From Anaerofilum hominis (GTDB lineage: Bacteria > Bacillota > Clostridia > Oscillospirales > Ruminococcaceae): 64,000 bases of DNA. Below the pieces are notes generated by a model that had not been told where the DNA came from, searched no databases, and worked only from the letters and a program-made list of their open reading frames with translations. Below, piece by piece: positions 27,346 through 36,105 of the stretch (position 1 is its first letter; each line of letters begins with the position of its first letter). The position numbers and the translations under genes are program-made. The stretch spans positions 744,001 through 808,000 of the forward strand of contig NZ_JACONZ010000001.1 in the NCBI RefSeq assembly GCF_014287275.1, written 5' to 3'.

Positions 27346-28056
27346 TTATCTTCCGTGCTTTTCCAACTTGTATCCAAGTCCCCACACCACCTTTATATAC
27401 TCGGGTTCTTTCGGGTTGAGCTCCGTCTTTTCGCGGATATGGCGGATGTGCACCATAACGGTGTTCTCGCAGGCGTACGACTCCTCCTGCCAGACGCGGG
27501 AATAGATCTCCTCGGCCGAGAAAATGCGCCCCGGGTTGCGGAACAGCAGCTCCACGATGCGGGTCTCCGTGGCGGTCAGCCGCACCGGCGCGCCGTCGGC
27601 GCTGAGCTGATGCGCGTCAAAGTCGTAGCTCAGCCGCCCCACCCGGGTCACATTCTCGGCCGCCGGCGCAGGTCCCGCCCCGCCCAGCTGGTAGTAGCGC
27701 CGCAGATGGCTTTTGACCCGGGCCACCACCTCCGCCGCATTGAAAGGCTTTGTGATGTAGTCGTCCGCCCCGATGGAAAGGCCGAGGATCTTGTCGGTGT
27801 CCTCCGTCTTGGCGCTCATCACCAAAATGGGCAGGTTCTGCTTTTCCCGGATGCGCATGATCGCCGAAAAGCCGTCCAGCTGGGGCATCATCACGTCGAT
27901 GAGCAGCAGGTCGACGCCGCCGCCCGCGAGCACGTCCAGCGCGCCGTAGCCGTCGTAGGCGGCGGCCACCTCAAATCCTTCTTTTTTCAGCTGGATGGTC
28001 AGCGCCTCCACGATCGCCCTGTCGTCATCCACTACCAGTATCTTCTCGTTTGCCAT
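27346..28056 (-). CDS. OmpR-family response regulator (paralogue of the regulator at 63627)
   Basis: A 236-aa protein with a receiver domain (acidic pocket VVDDDRA, phospho-Asp in LLIDVMMPQLDG, Thr/Ser in VMSAKTEDTDK, Lys in YITKPFNAAE) and a C-terminal winged helix (EIYSRVWQEESYACENTVMVHIRHIREK split across helix and wing). It is the partner of the kinase directly downstream. Its promoter carries three TAAG boxes spaced 11 and 23 bases, the same as the second regulator near 63.6 kb. Confidence 0.96.
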   Translation of the reverse strand: MANEKILVVDDDRAIVEALTIQLKKEGFEVAAAYDGYGALDVLAGGGVDLLLIDVMMPQLDGFSAIMRIREKQNLPILVMSAKTEDTDKILGLSIGADDYITKPFNAAEVVARVKSHLRRYYQLGGAGPAPAAENVTRVGRLSYDFDAHQLSADGAPVRLTATETRIVELLFRNPGRIFSAEEIYSRVWQEESYACENTVMVHIRHIREKTELNPKEPEYIKVVWGLGYKLEKHGR

Positions 28057-28156
28057 GCGGCCTCCCTCACTTCACACCTTTTTCCACGCCGTGCGCCGCC
28101 CCCTGTATCGGCGGCGCACAGCTTTTCCGCGCAAAGGCCCGCCTGCCCTATGCCCC

Positions 28157-28213
28157 AGTATAAAAGAGCCGTCTTAGGAAAAAGCGGTCCCATCTCTTAA
28201 AAAAAACTTAAAA
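28157..28213 (-). promoter_or_regulatory. Response-regulator promoter with three TAAG boxes
   Basis: Minus-strand TAAG at 28210-28207, 28199-28196 and 28176-28173 (spacing 11 and 23), then the -10 hexamer TATACT at 28162-28157, 14 bases from the third box. No good -35 box is seen, which suggests an activator-dependent promoter. The direct repeats fit tandem OmpR-type dimers. Confidence 0.65.
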
Positions 28214-28215
28214 TG

Positions 28216-28750
28216 CAGAGAACGGCCCGCAGCGCGGCGCGCGGCGGGGGACGTTTTTTGCACTTTTCTCCCTTTTCTCCGCGGCGGGGGGGCAAAACGG
28301 CGGCTGAAAAAACGAACGCCCTCCTGCGGGCCCCGGTCTTTTTTGCGGACACAGCCGCACCGCTGTCGGCGGCCCTTTCTCCGCGCCGTCCCCCGCCGCC
28401 GGAAAGCGCTGCGTCCGCCTGCCGCGCAGGCGGCGGACCACAAGGCTGCATACCACAAGGCCCAGGCCGCGAGCGCCCCGCCGCAGGCTGCTGCCCGCAG
28501 ACTCCGCCCATGGGTAGCCGGCTGTGCAGCGGTGGATTTCCGTGCGCCACCATAAAAAATCCCCGTTCCGCCGCTGGGGCGGCAAACGCGGTCCTGCGGC
28601 GGCCTCCCGATCAGTCTCCGGCGCGCCGCTGCAGGTCTCGCGCTCCACCGCGCCGGGTCGCTGCAGAAAAAGGGAAAGGGCGTGAGGCACAGCCCCCGCC
28701 CCGCCCTCTTTTTATTTTTGTGGCTGCGGCCCGGACCTTTGCGGTCTCTT
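28216..28750. other. Non-coding stretch between the two-component system and the aminopeptidase
   Basis: Over 500 GC-rich bases without a supported gene. Several frames are open but arginine-rich and without ribosome sites. No tandem repeats seen. Confidence 0.5.
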
Positions 28751-29986
28751 TTACAGCGCCCAGACCCCGTCCTCAAAAACAGTCACCCGGCGCCCGTCCC
28801 CGGCCACGCCGATGATGCGGGTGTCCGCCGCGCCGATCATCACGTCCTCGTGCACCACGCTGTGGTTGACGCCCCGCTCCAGCAGCTCTTCCTGCGTCAG
28901 CTCGGTGCCGCCTTGCACGGTGCCGGGATAGCCGTCTCCAAAGGCAATATGGCAGGCGGCGTTCTCGTCGAACAGCGTGTTGTAAAACAGCAGGCCGCTG
29001 CGGTTGATGGGGCTGGAGGCGGGCACAAGCGCAACCTCGCCGATCGAGCGGCTGCCCTCGTCGGTGTCCAGCAGCGTTTTCAGCAGGGCGGCGTTCCTGC
29101 GCGCGCCGCTCTCCACCACCCGGCCCTGCTCAAAGCGCACCCAGAGATCTTCGATCAGGTCCCCGTTATAGACATAGGGCCGGGTCCCATAGACCACCCC
29201 GTCCACCCTGTGCCGGTGCGGGGCCGTAAAGACCTCTTCGGTCGGCACATTGGCGATGAACCGCTGGCCCTGCGGGGTGGTGCTGGCCGCCCCCTCCCAC
29301 ACTGCGCCCTCTGCCAGCCCCACCGTCAGGTCGGTGCCGTTGCCGCTGGTGAAATGCAGCGAGCGGAGGTTTAGGGCGTTCAGCTTTTCTTTCATGGCCG
29401 TGCAGGTCTCGATGTGCTGCCGCCACGCCGCCACAGGGTCGCCGCCGGTCACCCGGCAGACATCGAAAATGGCCTGCCAGAGCTTTTCCACCGCCTGCTC
29501 CTGCGCGCAGCCGGGAAAGACCTTTTTCGCCCAGTTGTCCGTGGGCACCGCCACGATGCTCCAGGCCACCCGGTCGTTCATGGTGTAGGAGCGCCAGGTC
29601 TTCAGCGCGCTGCGCGCGGCCTGCCGGGCGCGGTTGATCTTGTCCGCATCCAGGCCCAGAAACGCCTCCGGGTCCTCGCCCAAAATGTGCAGGATCGAGG
29701 TGCCGCCCGCGCTTTCCACATAGTCGAGATAACTGCGCTCCACCCAGGGCTTCACGTCGCAGAGCGCTTCCTCGGTGGCATTCTGGTAGCGGATGCGCGC
29801 CAGCTTTTCGTCCTCATACCGCAGATGGACATCCCGCGCACCGGCCTCAAAAGCAGCCTGCGCGCAGCAGCGCGCAAACTCCGCCGCCTCGATGGGCGCG
29901 GTGATCATCAGGGTCTGGCCGGGCAGCACGCCCACCCCCACCCGCACTGCAAACTCCGCATATCGCTTAAAAAGTTCTCCGTCCAT
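28751..29986 (-). CDS. M29-family aminopeptidase (AmpS/PepS type)
   Basis: Metal-dependent aminopeptidase, 411 aa, as usual for thermophilic-type M29 enzymes. N-terminal domain: VGVGVLPGQTLMITAPIEAAEFAR. The C-terminal catalytic half carries the metal-ligand motifs: NVPTEEVFTAPHRHRVDG, RNAALLKTLLDTDEGSRSIGEVALV, the NTLFDENAACHIAFGDGY segment and NHSVVHEDVMIGA. ATG 29986 follows AGAGG. Monocistronic, opposite to the H1-ferritin gene. Confidence 0.93.
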   Translation of the reverse strand: MDGELFKRYAEFAVRVGVGVLPGQTLMITAPIEAAEFARCCAQAAFEAGARDVHLRYEDEKLARIRYQNATEEALCDVKPWVERSYLDYVESAGGTSILHILGEDPEAFLGLDADKINRARQAARSALKTWRSYTMNDRVAWSIVAVPTDNWAKKVFPGCAQEQAVEKLWQAIFDVCRVTGGDPVAAWRQHIETCTAMKEKLNALNLRSLHFTSGNGTDLTVGLAEGAVWEGAASTTPQGQRFIANVPTEEVFTAPHRHRVDGVVYGTRPYVYNGDLIEDLWVRFEQGRVVESGARRNAALLKTLLDTDEGSRSIGEVALVPASSPINRSGLLFYNTLFDENAACHIAFGDGYPGTVQGGTELTQEELLERGVNHSVVHEDVMIGAADTRIIGVAGDGRRVTVFEDGVWAL

Positions 29987-30232
29987 TTTATCCCGTCCTC
30001 TCTGTTCGCTTTCTCTTCTAGTATACACCAAAATGCGCGGGGGAAAAACCGTCTTTCGCTCCGGCGCGTCGGCTTTGCCCGGGCGCGCCGGCCCGCCGGT
30101 TTTGTGCGGAACGGCAAAAAATGCATAAACCCGCCGGGCCGGGAAACGCTAACAGCAAAATCAGGGGAACGCCGCGCCGGACACCGGCGCGCCGCGCCCA
30201 CCCCGCGTATTTTGAAAGGAATGAATGCGAAT

Positions 30233-31285
30233 ATGACCTCGACCACATCCAAACAGTCAGCGGCTTCCCAGCCCGGCAGATCCGGGACCGCCTCCAGATC
30301 CGCTGCCGGTGCAAAAAAGAGCGCCTCCGCGGGCGCAGCTTCTTCCGCTTCCCGGAAGAGCGGTGCCCAGAGCGGCAGTGCAAGATCCTCCAAAGCGCCG
30401 GCCAAAAGCGCGGCCGCAAAAAAATCAGCCTCCAAAACCACGCTGAAGGGCGCTGCAAAAAAGACGGCGTCTACGGCAAAAAAAGCGGCGGTGAAAACCC
30501 CGGCGCAGAAAAACCCCTCCACCCGGGGCACCGCGGCCAAGGGGTCCAACCCGCCGCTGGGCTCACGCACCCGCTACACCACCGGCAAAGCCTATCCCGA
30601 CCTGTCGGTGCTCAAGCCGGACATCGGGCTGGCCAAGGCCCTGTACGAGGACTACGCCGGTCAGATCGGCGAGATCTCGGCTTCCATGATCTATCTCTAT
30701 CAGAACCTGAAGCTCACCACCCAGGACGAAAAGAAAGCCGCCGCGGTGATGCACGGCATCTATCTGGTGGAGCTTTCCCACCTGCAGCGTCTGGGCGAGA
30801 TGATCAACCGTCTGGGTGCCGACGCGAACTTTGCCGTGCCGGGCGTGGAAAAGCGCTTCTGGCGCGCCGACATGATCCCTTACCCCAAAACGCTCAAGGC
30901 CATGGTGGGCCGCGACCTCTCGTTTGAAAAAAAGACGGTGCAGAGCTATGAGAACACCCTGCACCGGGTAAAAGAACCCACCGTGCGCAAAACGCTGGAG
31001 CTGATTTTGGAGGACGAGCGCCTGCATGTGAAAGCGCTGGAGCAGCTGGAAAAGGAGATCAGCAAGCGCGCAGGCACCGCGGCGGAAAAGACCCGGGCCC
31101 CTCGTGCCGCGCGCAGCCAGGACGTGACCCCCATCCAGCGCGCCACCTCGAAAAAGAACGACACAGTCGTGCGCGCGAACCAGGGCGAGGCTGCAAAGCA
31201 GCGTCCCGCCGCCCCCCGTGCCGCCCACAGCAGCGGCCGCCCCGCCCGCGCCGCCGCGGGCAGAAAGGCTGAAAAGCGCAGCTGA
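30233..31285 (+). CDS. Histone H1-like tail fused to a di-iron ferritin-like domain
   Basis: A 350-aa protein in three parts. Residues 1-115 are Ser/Ala/Lys-rich with AAKK and AKKAA repeats, like histone H1 or bacterial H1-like DNA-binding tails. Residues 120-280 are a four-helix ferritin-like bundle with the full di-iron pattern: E147, E180xxH183, E240, E262xxH265. Residues 281-350 are again basic and disordered. A DNA-bound iron/peroxide-handling role similar in idea to Dps is inferred, not shown. The start is ATG 30233, 12 bases after GAAAGGA; ATG 30221 (4 residues longer) is possible but abuts the ribosome site. A strong terminator follows. Confidence 0.88.
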   Translation: MTSTTSKQSAASQPGRSGTASRSAAGAKKSASAGAASSASRKSGAQSGSARSSKAPAKSAAAKKSASKTTLKGAAKKTASTAKKAAVKTPAQKNPSTRGTAAKGSNPPLGSRTRYTTGKAYPDLSVLKPDIGLAKALYEDYAGQIGEISASMIYLYQNLKLTTQDEKKAAAVMHGIYLVELSHLQRLGEMINRLGADANFAVPGVEKRFWRADMIPYPKTLKAMVGRDLSFEKKTVQSYENTLHRVKEPTVRKTLELILEDERLHVKALEQLEKEISKRAGTAAEKTRAPRAARSQDVTPIQRATSKKNDTVVRANQGEAAKQRPAAPRAAHSSGRPARAAAGRKAEKRS

Positions 31286-31347
31286 CCCTCCCCTTTTTGG
31301 GGAGACTGGGCTGGGGCAAACCGCCTGTATTTTTCCCTGAAAACAGC

Positions 31348-31378
31348 AAAAGGCTGCCGCATCTGCGGCAGCCTTTTT
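31348..31378 (+). terminator. Terminator of the H1-ferritin gene
   Basis: Perfect 13-bp stem AAAAGGCTGCCGC, 4-base loop, complement, then T-run; 62 bases past the stop. Confidence 0.9.
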
Positions 31379-31672
31379 CCGTGCGCCATTTCCCGGCAGC
31401 GCGGGGCCGGGCGGCGTGTTCCGCCGCTCATGCGGTCTCCTTTCCGCTTTACCGCGGCCGGGGCAAAACAGCAAAACAGCCTCAAAGCGTATGGGGGACC
31501 GGAGCAGCCGCGCACACCGCGCGCCCCGGCGGGGCTTTTGCGGCGCGGCCCACACCGCCCGGACAGGCCCCCTGAAACCGCCGGGGCCGCGCTCTGTCTG
31601 CGGACCGGGGCCGTCTTTTCCCGGGCGGCAGCGGGTCTCCCCCGCAGCGGGCCGTGCCGGCCCGGGCGGCGT
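31379..31672. other. Non-coding stretch
   Basis: GC-rich spacer at the convergent end of the DUF606 pair; no gene or repeat recognised. Confidence 0.5.
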
Positions 31673-32140
31673 TCAGGCCCCGCCGCCGTCCCCAGCTGCC
31701 CCGGCGGGGGACGTACACAGGCGCTTGTCCCACACCACACCGGCCGCCAGCACCGCTACCCCGGCCGCTTTGAGCAGCGACATACTGCGAAACACCAGCG
31801 CATCCAGGATCACCGCCCCCACAAGCTGTCCCACCAGCAGCATGGTGGTGGACTGGAACAGGCTGATCTTGTGCAGGGAGGTGACGTTGATCAGCATGGC
31901 AAGCAGGCCGCAGACCCCGCCCAGATACAGCCACCAGGGCGCCGAGGCGAAGCGGGCCGGCGCCAGCTGCTGCGGCCCGGTGAACAGCAGCACCAAAGCC
32001 GAGAGCAGCGAGGCCACAAGGTAGTTGATCAGGGTGCCGCAGGCGGTGCCCAGATGATTGGTGGCCTGATAGTTGATGGTCTTGGACACCACATTGATGC
32101 CCCCGCAGACAAATCCCAACAGCAAAAACAGATAAAACAT
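31673..32140 (-). CDS. DUF606 (YdcZ-type) small membrane transporter, second of pair
   Basis: A 155-aa protein with five hydrophobic helices and the DUF606 N-terminal pattern (FLLLGFVCGGINVVSKTIN). DUF606 proteins are half-size members of the drug/metabolite transporter superfamily and often occur as pairs that probably form heterodimers. It lies 14 bases after the first gene of the pair. The last 12 residues (AGAAGDGGGA) are low-complexity. Substrate unknown. Confidence 0.85.
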   Translation of the reverse strand: MFYLFLLLGFVCGGINVVSKTINYQATNHLGTACGTLINYLVASLLSALVLLFTGPQQLAPARFASAPWWLYLGGVCGLLAMLINVTSLHKISLFQSTTMLLVGQLVGAVILDALVFRSMSLLKAAGVAVLAAGVVWDKRLCTSPAGAAGDGGGA

Positions 32141-32154
32141 CCTTTTCCCCTCCC

Positions 32155-32580
32155 TCAGCCCGCAGCGGTGACGATGACCAGGCCCGCGGCGATCAGGGCC
32201 AGGGCCGGCAGCCGCCGCCGGTCAAAGCGCACCCGGCGCATGCCCAACAGGCCGAAATGGTCCAGCAGGATGGAAAAGATCAGCTGGCCGGCAATGGACA
32301 GGCAGCTGGTGAGTGCTGCGCCCAGATGGGCGATACAGGCGCTGTTGCAGGTGACCAGCGCGATGCCGAAAACGCCCGCCGCATACAGGTACCACGGCAT
32401 GGGGCCAAGACGGATCTTCTGCCGCAGCACCAGCAGGATAAAGGCGGCCAGCAGCACCCCGCCGATCACATGCACCGCAAAACTGGTGCCGAACAGGCCC
32501 AGATACCCGCTCAGCAGCCCGTTGAGGCTCTGCATGGACGAGAGCAGCAGGCCCCCGACAAACACAAGAAAATAGATCAT
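32155..32580 (-). CDS. DUF606 (YdcZ-type) small membrane transporter, first of pair
   Basis: A 141-aa protein with five helices. MIYFLVFVGGLLLSSMQSLNG at the start and GTSFAVHVIGGVLLAAFIL match the DUF606 family. The ATG at 32580 is 9 bases from a GGGGG ribosome site; an ATG at 32589 would overlap it. It is divergent from a Crp/Fnr-type regulator, with a palindrome between them. Confidence 0.85.
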   Translation of the reverse strand: MIYFLVFVGGLLLSSMQSLNGLLSGYLGLFGTSFAVHVIGGVLLAAFILLVLRQKIRLGPMPWYLYAAGVFGIALVTCNSACIAHLGAALTSCLSIAGQLIFSILLDHFGLLGMRRVRFDRRRLPALALIAAGLVIVTAAG

Positions 32581-32679
32581 CCGCAGCATCCCCCTTTTTT
32601 GCCCCGGCAAAAACCGCCCGGGCGGCCGCGGACCGCGCGGTCCGCATTTTTATTTCGCCCCCAGTGTAACAAATATGGG

Positions 32680-32709
32680 TTGCAATCAACTATGTCATAT
32701 GTCATAGTT
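32680..32709 (+). promoter_or_regulatory. Crp/Fnr-type operator overlapping the regulator's promoter
   Basis: TTGCAA (32680-32685), 17-base spacer, CATAGT (32703-32708) forms a promoter for the regulator gene. A 22-base palindrome AACTATG-N8-CATAGTT (32688-32709) covers its spacer and -10 box. Such a position suggests self-repression and possibly control of the divergent DUF606 genes. Confidence 0.7.
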
Positions 32710-32731
32710 AAAGAAAAAGGAGGCGAATAGA

Positions 32732-33469
32732 TTGAGAGAGATCCGGTCGGATGCGGAGCGGGAACAATGGATCGACGCCTGCGGCGTGCGGAGCATCCTC
32801 CCCGCCCGGGCGGCCGCGCAGCTGAAGCTGTGCGCTTTTCAAAAGGGAGAAGCGCTCTGCCGCGAGGGCGACCGCGCCCGCTTCCTCTACTTTTTGCTGC
32901 AGGGCCGCTGCCGTGTGGTGCGGCTGCTGCAGACCGGCCGCCAGTGCCTGCTGCGCTTTTTTCAGCCCTTTGCCGTACTGGGAGATTTTGAGTTTGCAGA
33001 GGGCGGGGCGGTGCGCACCGACGTCGAGGCGGCGGACGATCTGCTCTGTCTCTGCCTGCCCATGGCGCAGAGGGAGCAGCTGCTTGCAGACCCCGTCTTT
33101 TTGCGCTTTCTGTGCGCGGCGCTCTGCCACAAAGCCATTCTGCGGGACCGGGATCTGGCGGACGCCATCAGCTTTTCCGTGACCCGGCGGGCGGCCAGCT
33201 ACATCCTTGCCGGCGCGCGGGAAGGGGAGTTTCACGACAACCACACCCATATGGCCGAGTTTTTGGGCTGCAGCCACCGGCAGCTTTTGCGCGTCCTTGG
33301 CCAGCTGTGCGGCCAGGGGGCGCTGTGCCGGCTGGACGGCGGCGGCTACCGGGTGGCAAACGCCGCGCTGCTGTCCTCCCTCTCGGCAGGCGTCTACGCC
33401 GCAGAGCCTTTTACTTATCCCGGCCTCGGGCTGCACAGGCCGGATACCACCGCTGAAACCAAAGGGTGA
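32732..33469 (+). CDS. Crp/Fnr-family transcriptional regulator
   Basis: A 245-aa protein. The cyclic-nucleotide-binding-like beta roll (about 30-125) contains KGEALCREGDRARFLYFLLQGRCRVV. A dimer helix and a winged helix-turn-helix follow (TRRAASYILAG, MAEFLGCSHRQLLRVLGQLC). No cysteine cluster of an iron-sulfur FNR is evident, so the signal is unknown; it resembles YeiL-type members. The TTG start at 32732 lies 8 bases after AAGGAGG. The 3' end overlaps the convergent flavoprotein gene by about 59 bases. Confidence 0.9.
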   Translation: MREIRSDAEREQWIDACGVRSILPARAAAQLKLCAFQKGEALCREGDRARFLYFLLQGRCRVVRLLQTGRQCLLRFFQPFAVLGDFEFAEGGAVRTDVEAADDLLCLCLPMAQREQLLADPVFLRFLCAALCHKAILRDRDLADAISFSVTRRAASYILAGAREGEFHDNHTHMAEFLGCSHRQLLRVLGQLCGQGALCRLDGGGYRVANAALLSSLSAGVYAAEPFTYPGLGLHRPDTTAETKG

Positions 33470-35075
33470 ACGCCGTCAAAGGCAGCGGCGCCAGCTGCCC
33501 TGCCAGCGCCATCGCCAGAGGGGCCGCCCCCGCGCGCGCCGCCCACAGGGGCAGCGCGGCGCTGAGCAGAAAATAAATGCCCCACACCAGCGTCAAAATG
33601 CGGTTGGTGCGCAGGAACAGCGGGTTGGCCCAGGCGCGCCTGCCGCCGAACTCGCGGCTGGAATACCAGGCCGTCAGCGGTACTCTTGCAAACAGGCCCG
33701 TGCCCAGCCACAGCAGCGCGTACCCCAGCGTTGCCAGGGCCCGCAGCCACGGCTCCCACCCGGCGCCGAGCAGCAGGACCGCGGCCGAAAACGCACCCAG
33801 CAGCACCCCCTCCGCGGCGTCGAACGGGGTGAGCTGCCAGCGCAGCGCGGCCGGCAGCAGGAGCAGACAGGCCGCCAGCGTCACCGCCGCCCCCGCCAAA
33901 GCGCCCGCCGACTGCGCGCAGGAAAAGACGATCCAGGGCAAAAGCAGCAGCGCAAAACTGGGGCTTTTGCGGCTTTCGCCCTGCACGTCGGCGGAGGACG
34001 CGCGCTTCTCCCCCGCCGCGGGCGCTGCGGCGCCGCCGCTGAAAAAGTCGTCCCAGCGGCTCATAAAGCTCAGATCTCCAAAAATGCGGTATCTGTGTTC
34101 CGCCAGGGCCTGCATGGGGTCCGCCTCTCCGGCGCCGATCTGCCTCCACAGCTGCAGCGGGGTCTCGACCCGCGCCGTATACGGCGCAAAATCCGCCTTG
34201 TCTGCACAGACAGCGGCCTCTTCCCTGCCCAGCCGCAGCTGGAACGCCTCCCCCTTGTCCGTATAGGCCATTTCCAGCACCAGATCTTTGCCCGGCCAGC
34301 TTTCGGGGTCATAGAGCGCCGCCATCTGCCGCGTGAAGCGCAGCGCCTCGCTCTCTGCCTCCGGCTCCCCTGCGATCTCCCAGCTGGCGTCCGCCATCTT
34401 TATAAAGACATCCGGCGGGAAGAGCAGCTCTTCCAGCGCGGCGCGGGTATCCGCAGCGATGCCGCCCCGGCCAAACTCCTGCCCGGCCTTTTGCAGCAGC
34501 CCGAGATAGGCGCCGGTGCGCCCGCGCAGCTGCGGCACCCGAAACAGTTCCCCCTCCGGGCATAAGATCTCGGTCAGCCGCCCCTCCGCGCCGCCGAAAG
34601 CGAGCTCGAACTGCTTTTCCAGCGCTTCGTAATTGTTCTGCCGCGCACAGAAGCCGCAGGTGGATACCAGCAGATGGCGCTGGCGCTGCAGCTCGGGCCA
34701 GCGGGGCGGATGCCCCACCCCGCCCTCCGGCCGGGGGTCCATGCGGGGCAGGTTCGAGGGCAGCAGGCGGTCCAGAAAAGCCTTTGCGTGGGCGGGCATG
34801 CCGAAATAATAAAGCGGCAGGCACCAGACCACCAGCTCCGCCTGCCGGTAAAGCGGCAGCAGCGCGTCCATATCGTCCCGCTGCACACAGCGGCCCGGCG
34901 TTTTGGTCCAGCAGCCAAAGCAGCCCCGGCAGGGCAAGATCTTCTTTTCGATCAGGTGGATCGTCCCTATCTCCGCATCGCAGACGCTCTGCAGCCCGTC
35001 GAGAAAGGCGCGGGCCAGCCGCAGCGTGCCGCTGCCCTCGCCGCGCGGGCTGCCGTTGAGCAAAAGCACTTTCAT
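33411..35075 (-). CDS. Iron-sulfur flavoprotein - SCP2-like - membrane domain fusion
   Basis: A 554-aa protein with three parts. Residues 1-200 are a flavodoxin-fold NADPH-FMN reductase-like domain (LLLNGSPRGEGSGT FMN loop). Its compact cysteine motif C49xxC52xxC55x7C63 matches iron-sulfur flavoproteins and suggests a 4Fe-4S cluster. Residues about 270-395 look like an SCP2/sterol-carrier fold (LVLEMAYTDKGEAFQLRLG). Residues 405-554 hold five or six membrane helices. ATG 35075 follows GGGAGGGG and overlaps the DUF3021 gene's stop. An electron-transfer or lipid-linked redox role at the membrane is inferred. Confidence 0.82.
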   Translation of the reverse strand: MKVLLLNGSPRGEGSGTLRLARAFLDGLQSVCDAEIGTIHLIEKKILPCRGCFGCWTKTPGRCVQRDDMDALLPLYRQAELVVWCLPLYYFGMPAHAKAFLDRLLPSNLPRMDPRPEGGVGHPPRWPELQRQRHLLVSTCGFCARQNNYEALEKQFELAFGGAEGRLTEILCPEGELFRVPQLRGRTGAYLGLLQKAGQEFGRGGIAADTRAALEELLFPPDVFIKMADASWEIAGEPEAESEALRFTRQMAALYDPESWPGKDLVLEMAYTDKGEAFQLRLGREEAAVCADKADFAPYTARVETPLQLWRQIGAGEADPMQALAEHRYRIFGDLSFMSRWDDFFSGGAAAPAAGEKRASSADVQGESRKSPSFALLLLPWIVFSCAQSAGALAGAAVTLAACLLLLPAALRWQLTPFDAAEGVLLGAFSAAVLLLGAGWEPWLRALATLGYALLWLGTGLFARVPLTAWYSSREFGGRRAWANPLFLRTNRILTLVWGIYFLLSAALPLWAARAGAAPLAMALAGQLAPLPLTAFTLWFQRWYPACAARGRDK

Positions 35076-35509
35076 CTGTCCCCTCCCGTCCGCCCCTGTG
35101 TGCGGGCCAGCATGCGGTTGATGCGCGCGGAATCCCGCCGGTTGCAGGAAAATTCGATCAGACGGAAGATCAGCAGCGAGGCAAAGTAGGTAAAGGTCAG
35201 CATGCCGCCCACCAGCAGCAGCACCGGCCCCTCCCACGGGAACACCCCCATCAGGCCGCCCAGCCCAAAGACCACCGCCGCCACATCCGCAAACTGGAGC
35301 AGCAGCTGGCCGGACAGCCGCTGCACGGGCAGCAGCGCGGTGAGCTGTATCAGCGCCCCGATGGCCGCCGTAAGCGCGAACAGCCGCAGCGCCTGGCGGC
35401 TGTCCAGCGGCCAGATCCAGCCCGCAAGGTCCAGCGCCGCATAACAGAGGATCAGCACCGTAAAGGACACAAAACAGGTGACGACCGCGTCCCGGATTCT
35501 CTCTTTCAT
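35072..35509 (-). CDS. DUF3021-like membrane protein
   Basis: A 145-aa protein with four helices in two hairpins, a charged N-terminus and an arginine-rich cytoplasmic tail. In Firmicutes, DUF3021 proteins are usually encoded right after a LytTR DNA-binding protein, as here, and are thought to control it. Overlaps the next gene by 4 bases. Confidence 0.8.
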   Translation of the reverse strand: MKERIRDAVVTCFVSFTVLILCYAALDLAGWIWPLDSRQALRLFALTAAIGALIQLTALLPVQRLSGQLLLQFADVAAVVFGLGGLMGVFPWEGPVLLLVGGMLTFTYFASLLIFRLIEFSCNRRDSARINRMLARTQGRTGGDR

Positions 35510-35521
35510 CTCTGGCCCTCC

Positions 35522-35959
35522 TTAAAGCCCGAAGCGCTGTTTGAAGCCCTTCACATAGTGACGATTGATGACCACCGTCTCACCGTTTTCCATCCGCGCC
35601 TCAAACCTGCCGTCAAACTGGGGCGAGACGCTTTCCAGCCGGCGCAGGTTCAGCAGGCAGCTGCGGCTGACCCGCACAAAGCTGGTGCCGCGCAGCTGCT
35701 CCTCCAGTTCATAAAGACGGCTCTGGCATTCCAGCACGTCCCCGCTGCGGTAGAGAAAGGTCTTTTCCTCCACCGTCTCGATATACAGCACCTCGTCCAG
35801 CGGCACCTGATAGCTGCGCCCGTCCCGCAGCCCTGTCACTGAAAACCCGTACAGCCGGATCTGCTCCAGCAGCGAGGCCAGCCGCGCGTCCATCTGGGCG
35901 CAGCGCACTGTGATCTCCACCTCCTGGCAGGCGGGCGACTGTTCGATCTTGAGCTTCAA
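35522..35959 (-). CDS. LytTR-domain DNA-binding regulator
   Basis: A 145-aa protein. The first 45 residues are a small alpha/beta segment; the rest is a LytTR domain (VPLDEVLYIETVEEKTFLY, LRGTSFVRVSRSCLLNLRRL, and ENGETVVINRHYVKGFKQRF). It lacks a receiver domain, typical for the stand-alone LytTR/DUF3021 pairs. Probably regulates its own operon with the flavoprotein fusion; a link to the neighbouring lrgAB is possible because LytTR proteins control lrgAB in other bacteria. Confidence 0.9.
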   Translation of the reverse strand: MKLKIEQSPACQEVEITVRCAQMDARLASLLEQIRLYGFSVTGLRDGRSYQVPLDEVLYIETVEEKTFLYRSGDVLECQSRLYELEEQLRGTSFVRVSRSCLLNLRRLESVSPQFDGRFEARMENGETVVINRHYVKGFKQRFGL

Positions 35960-36105
35960 TTCCGCTCCCCCCCGTATCTTCTCTTACTGCCGCCGCCCCC
36001 GGCGCCGGCCCATGCATCCATTGTACCCGTTATCGCCGCCCGGCAAAAGGGAGCCTGCCCCCCGTTTTCTGCATTTCACCGCCTCGGCGCAAAAGCGGGC
36101 GCACA

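Noticed and set aside
33207-34565. 452-aa plus-strand open frame continuing past the Crp/Fnr gene
   Set aside because: It is arginine/glutamine-rich and antisense to the flavoprotein fusion; the regulator itself ends at 33469 in another frame.
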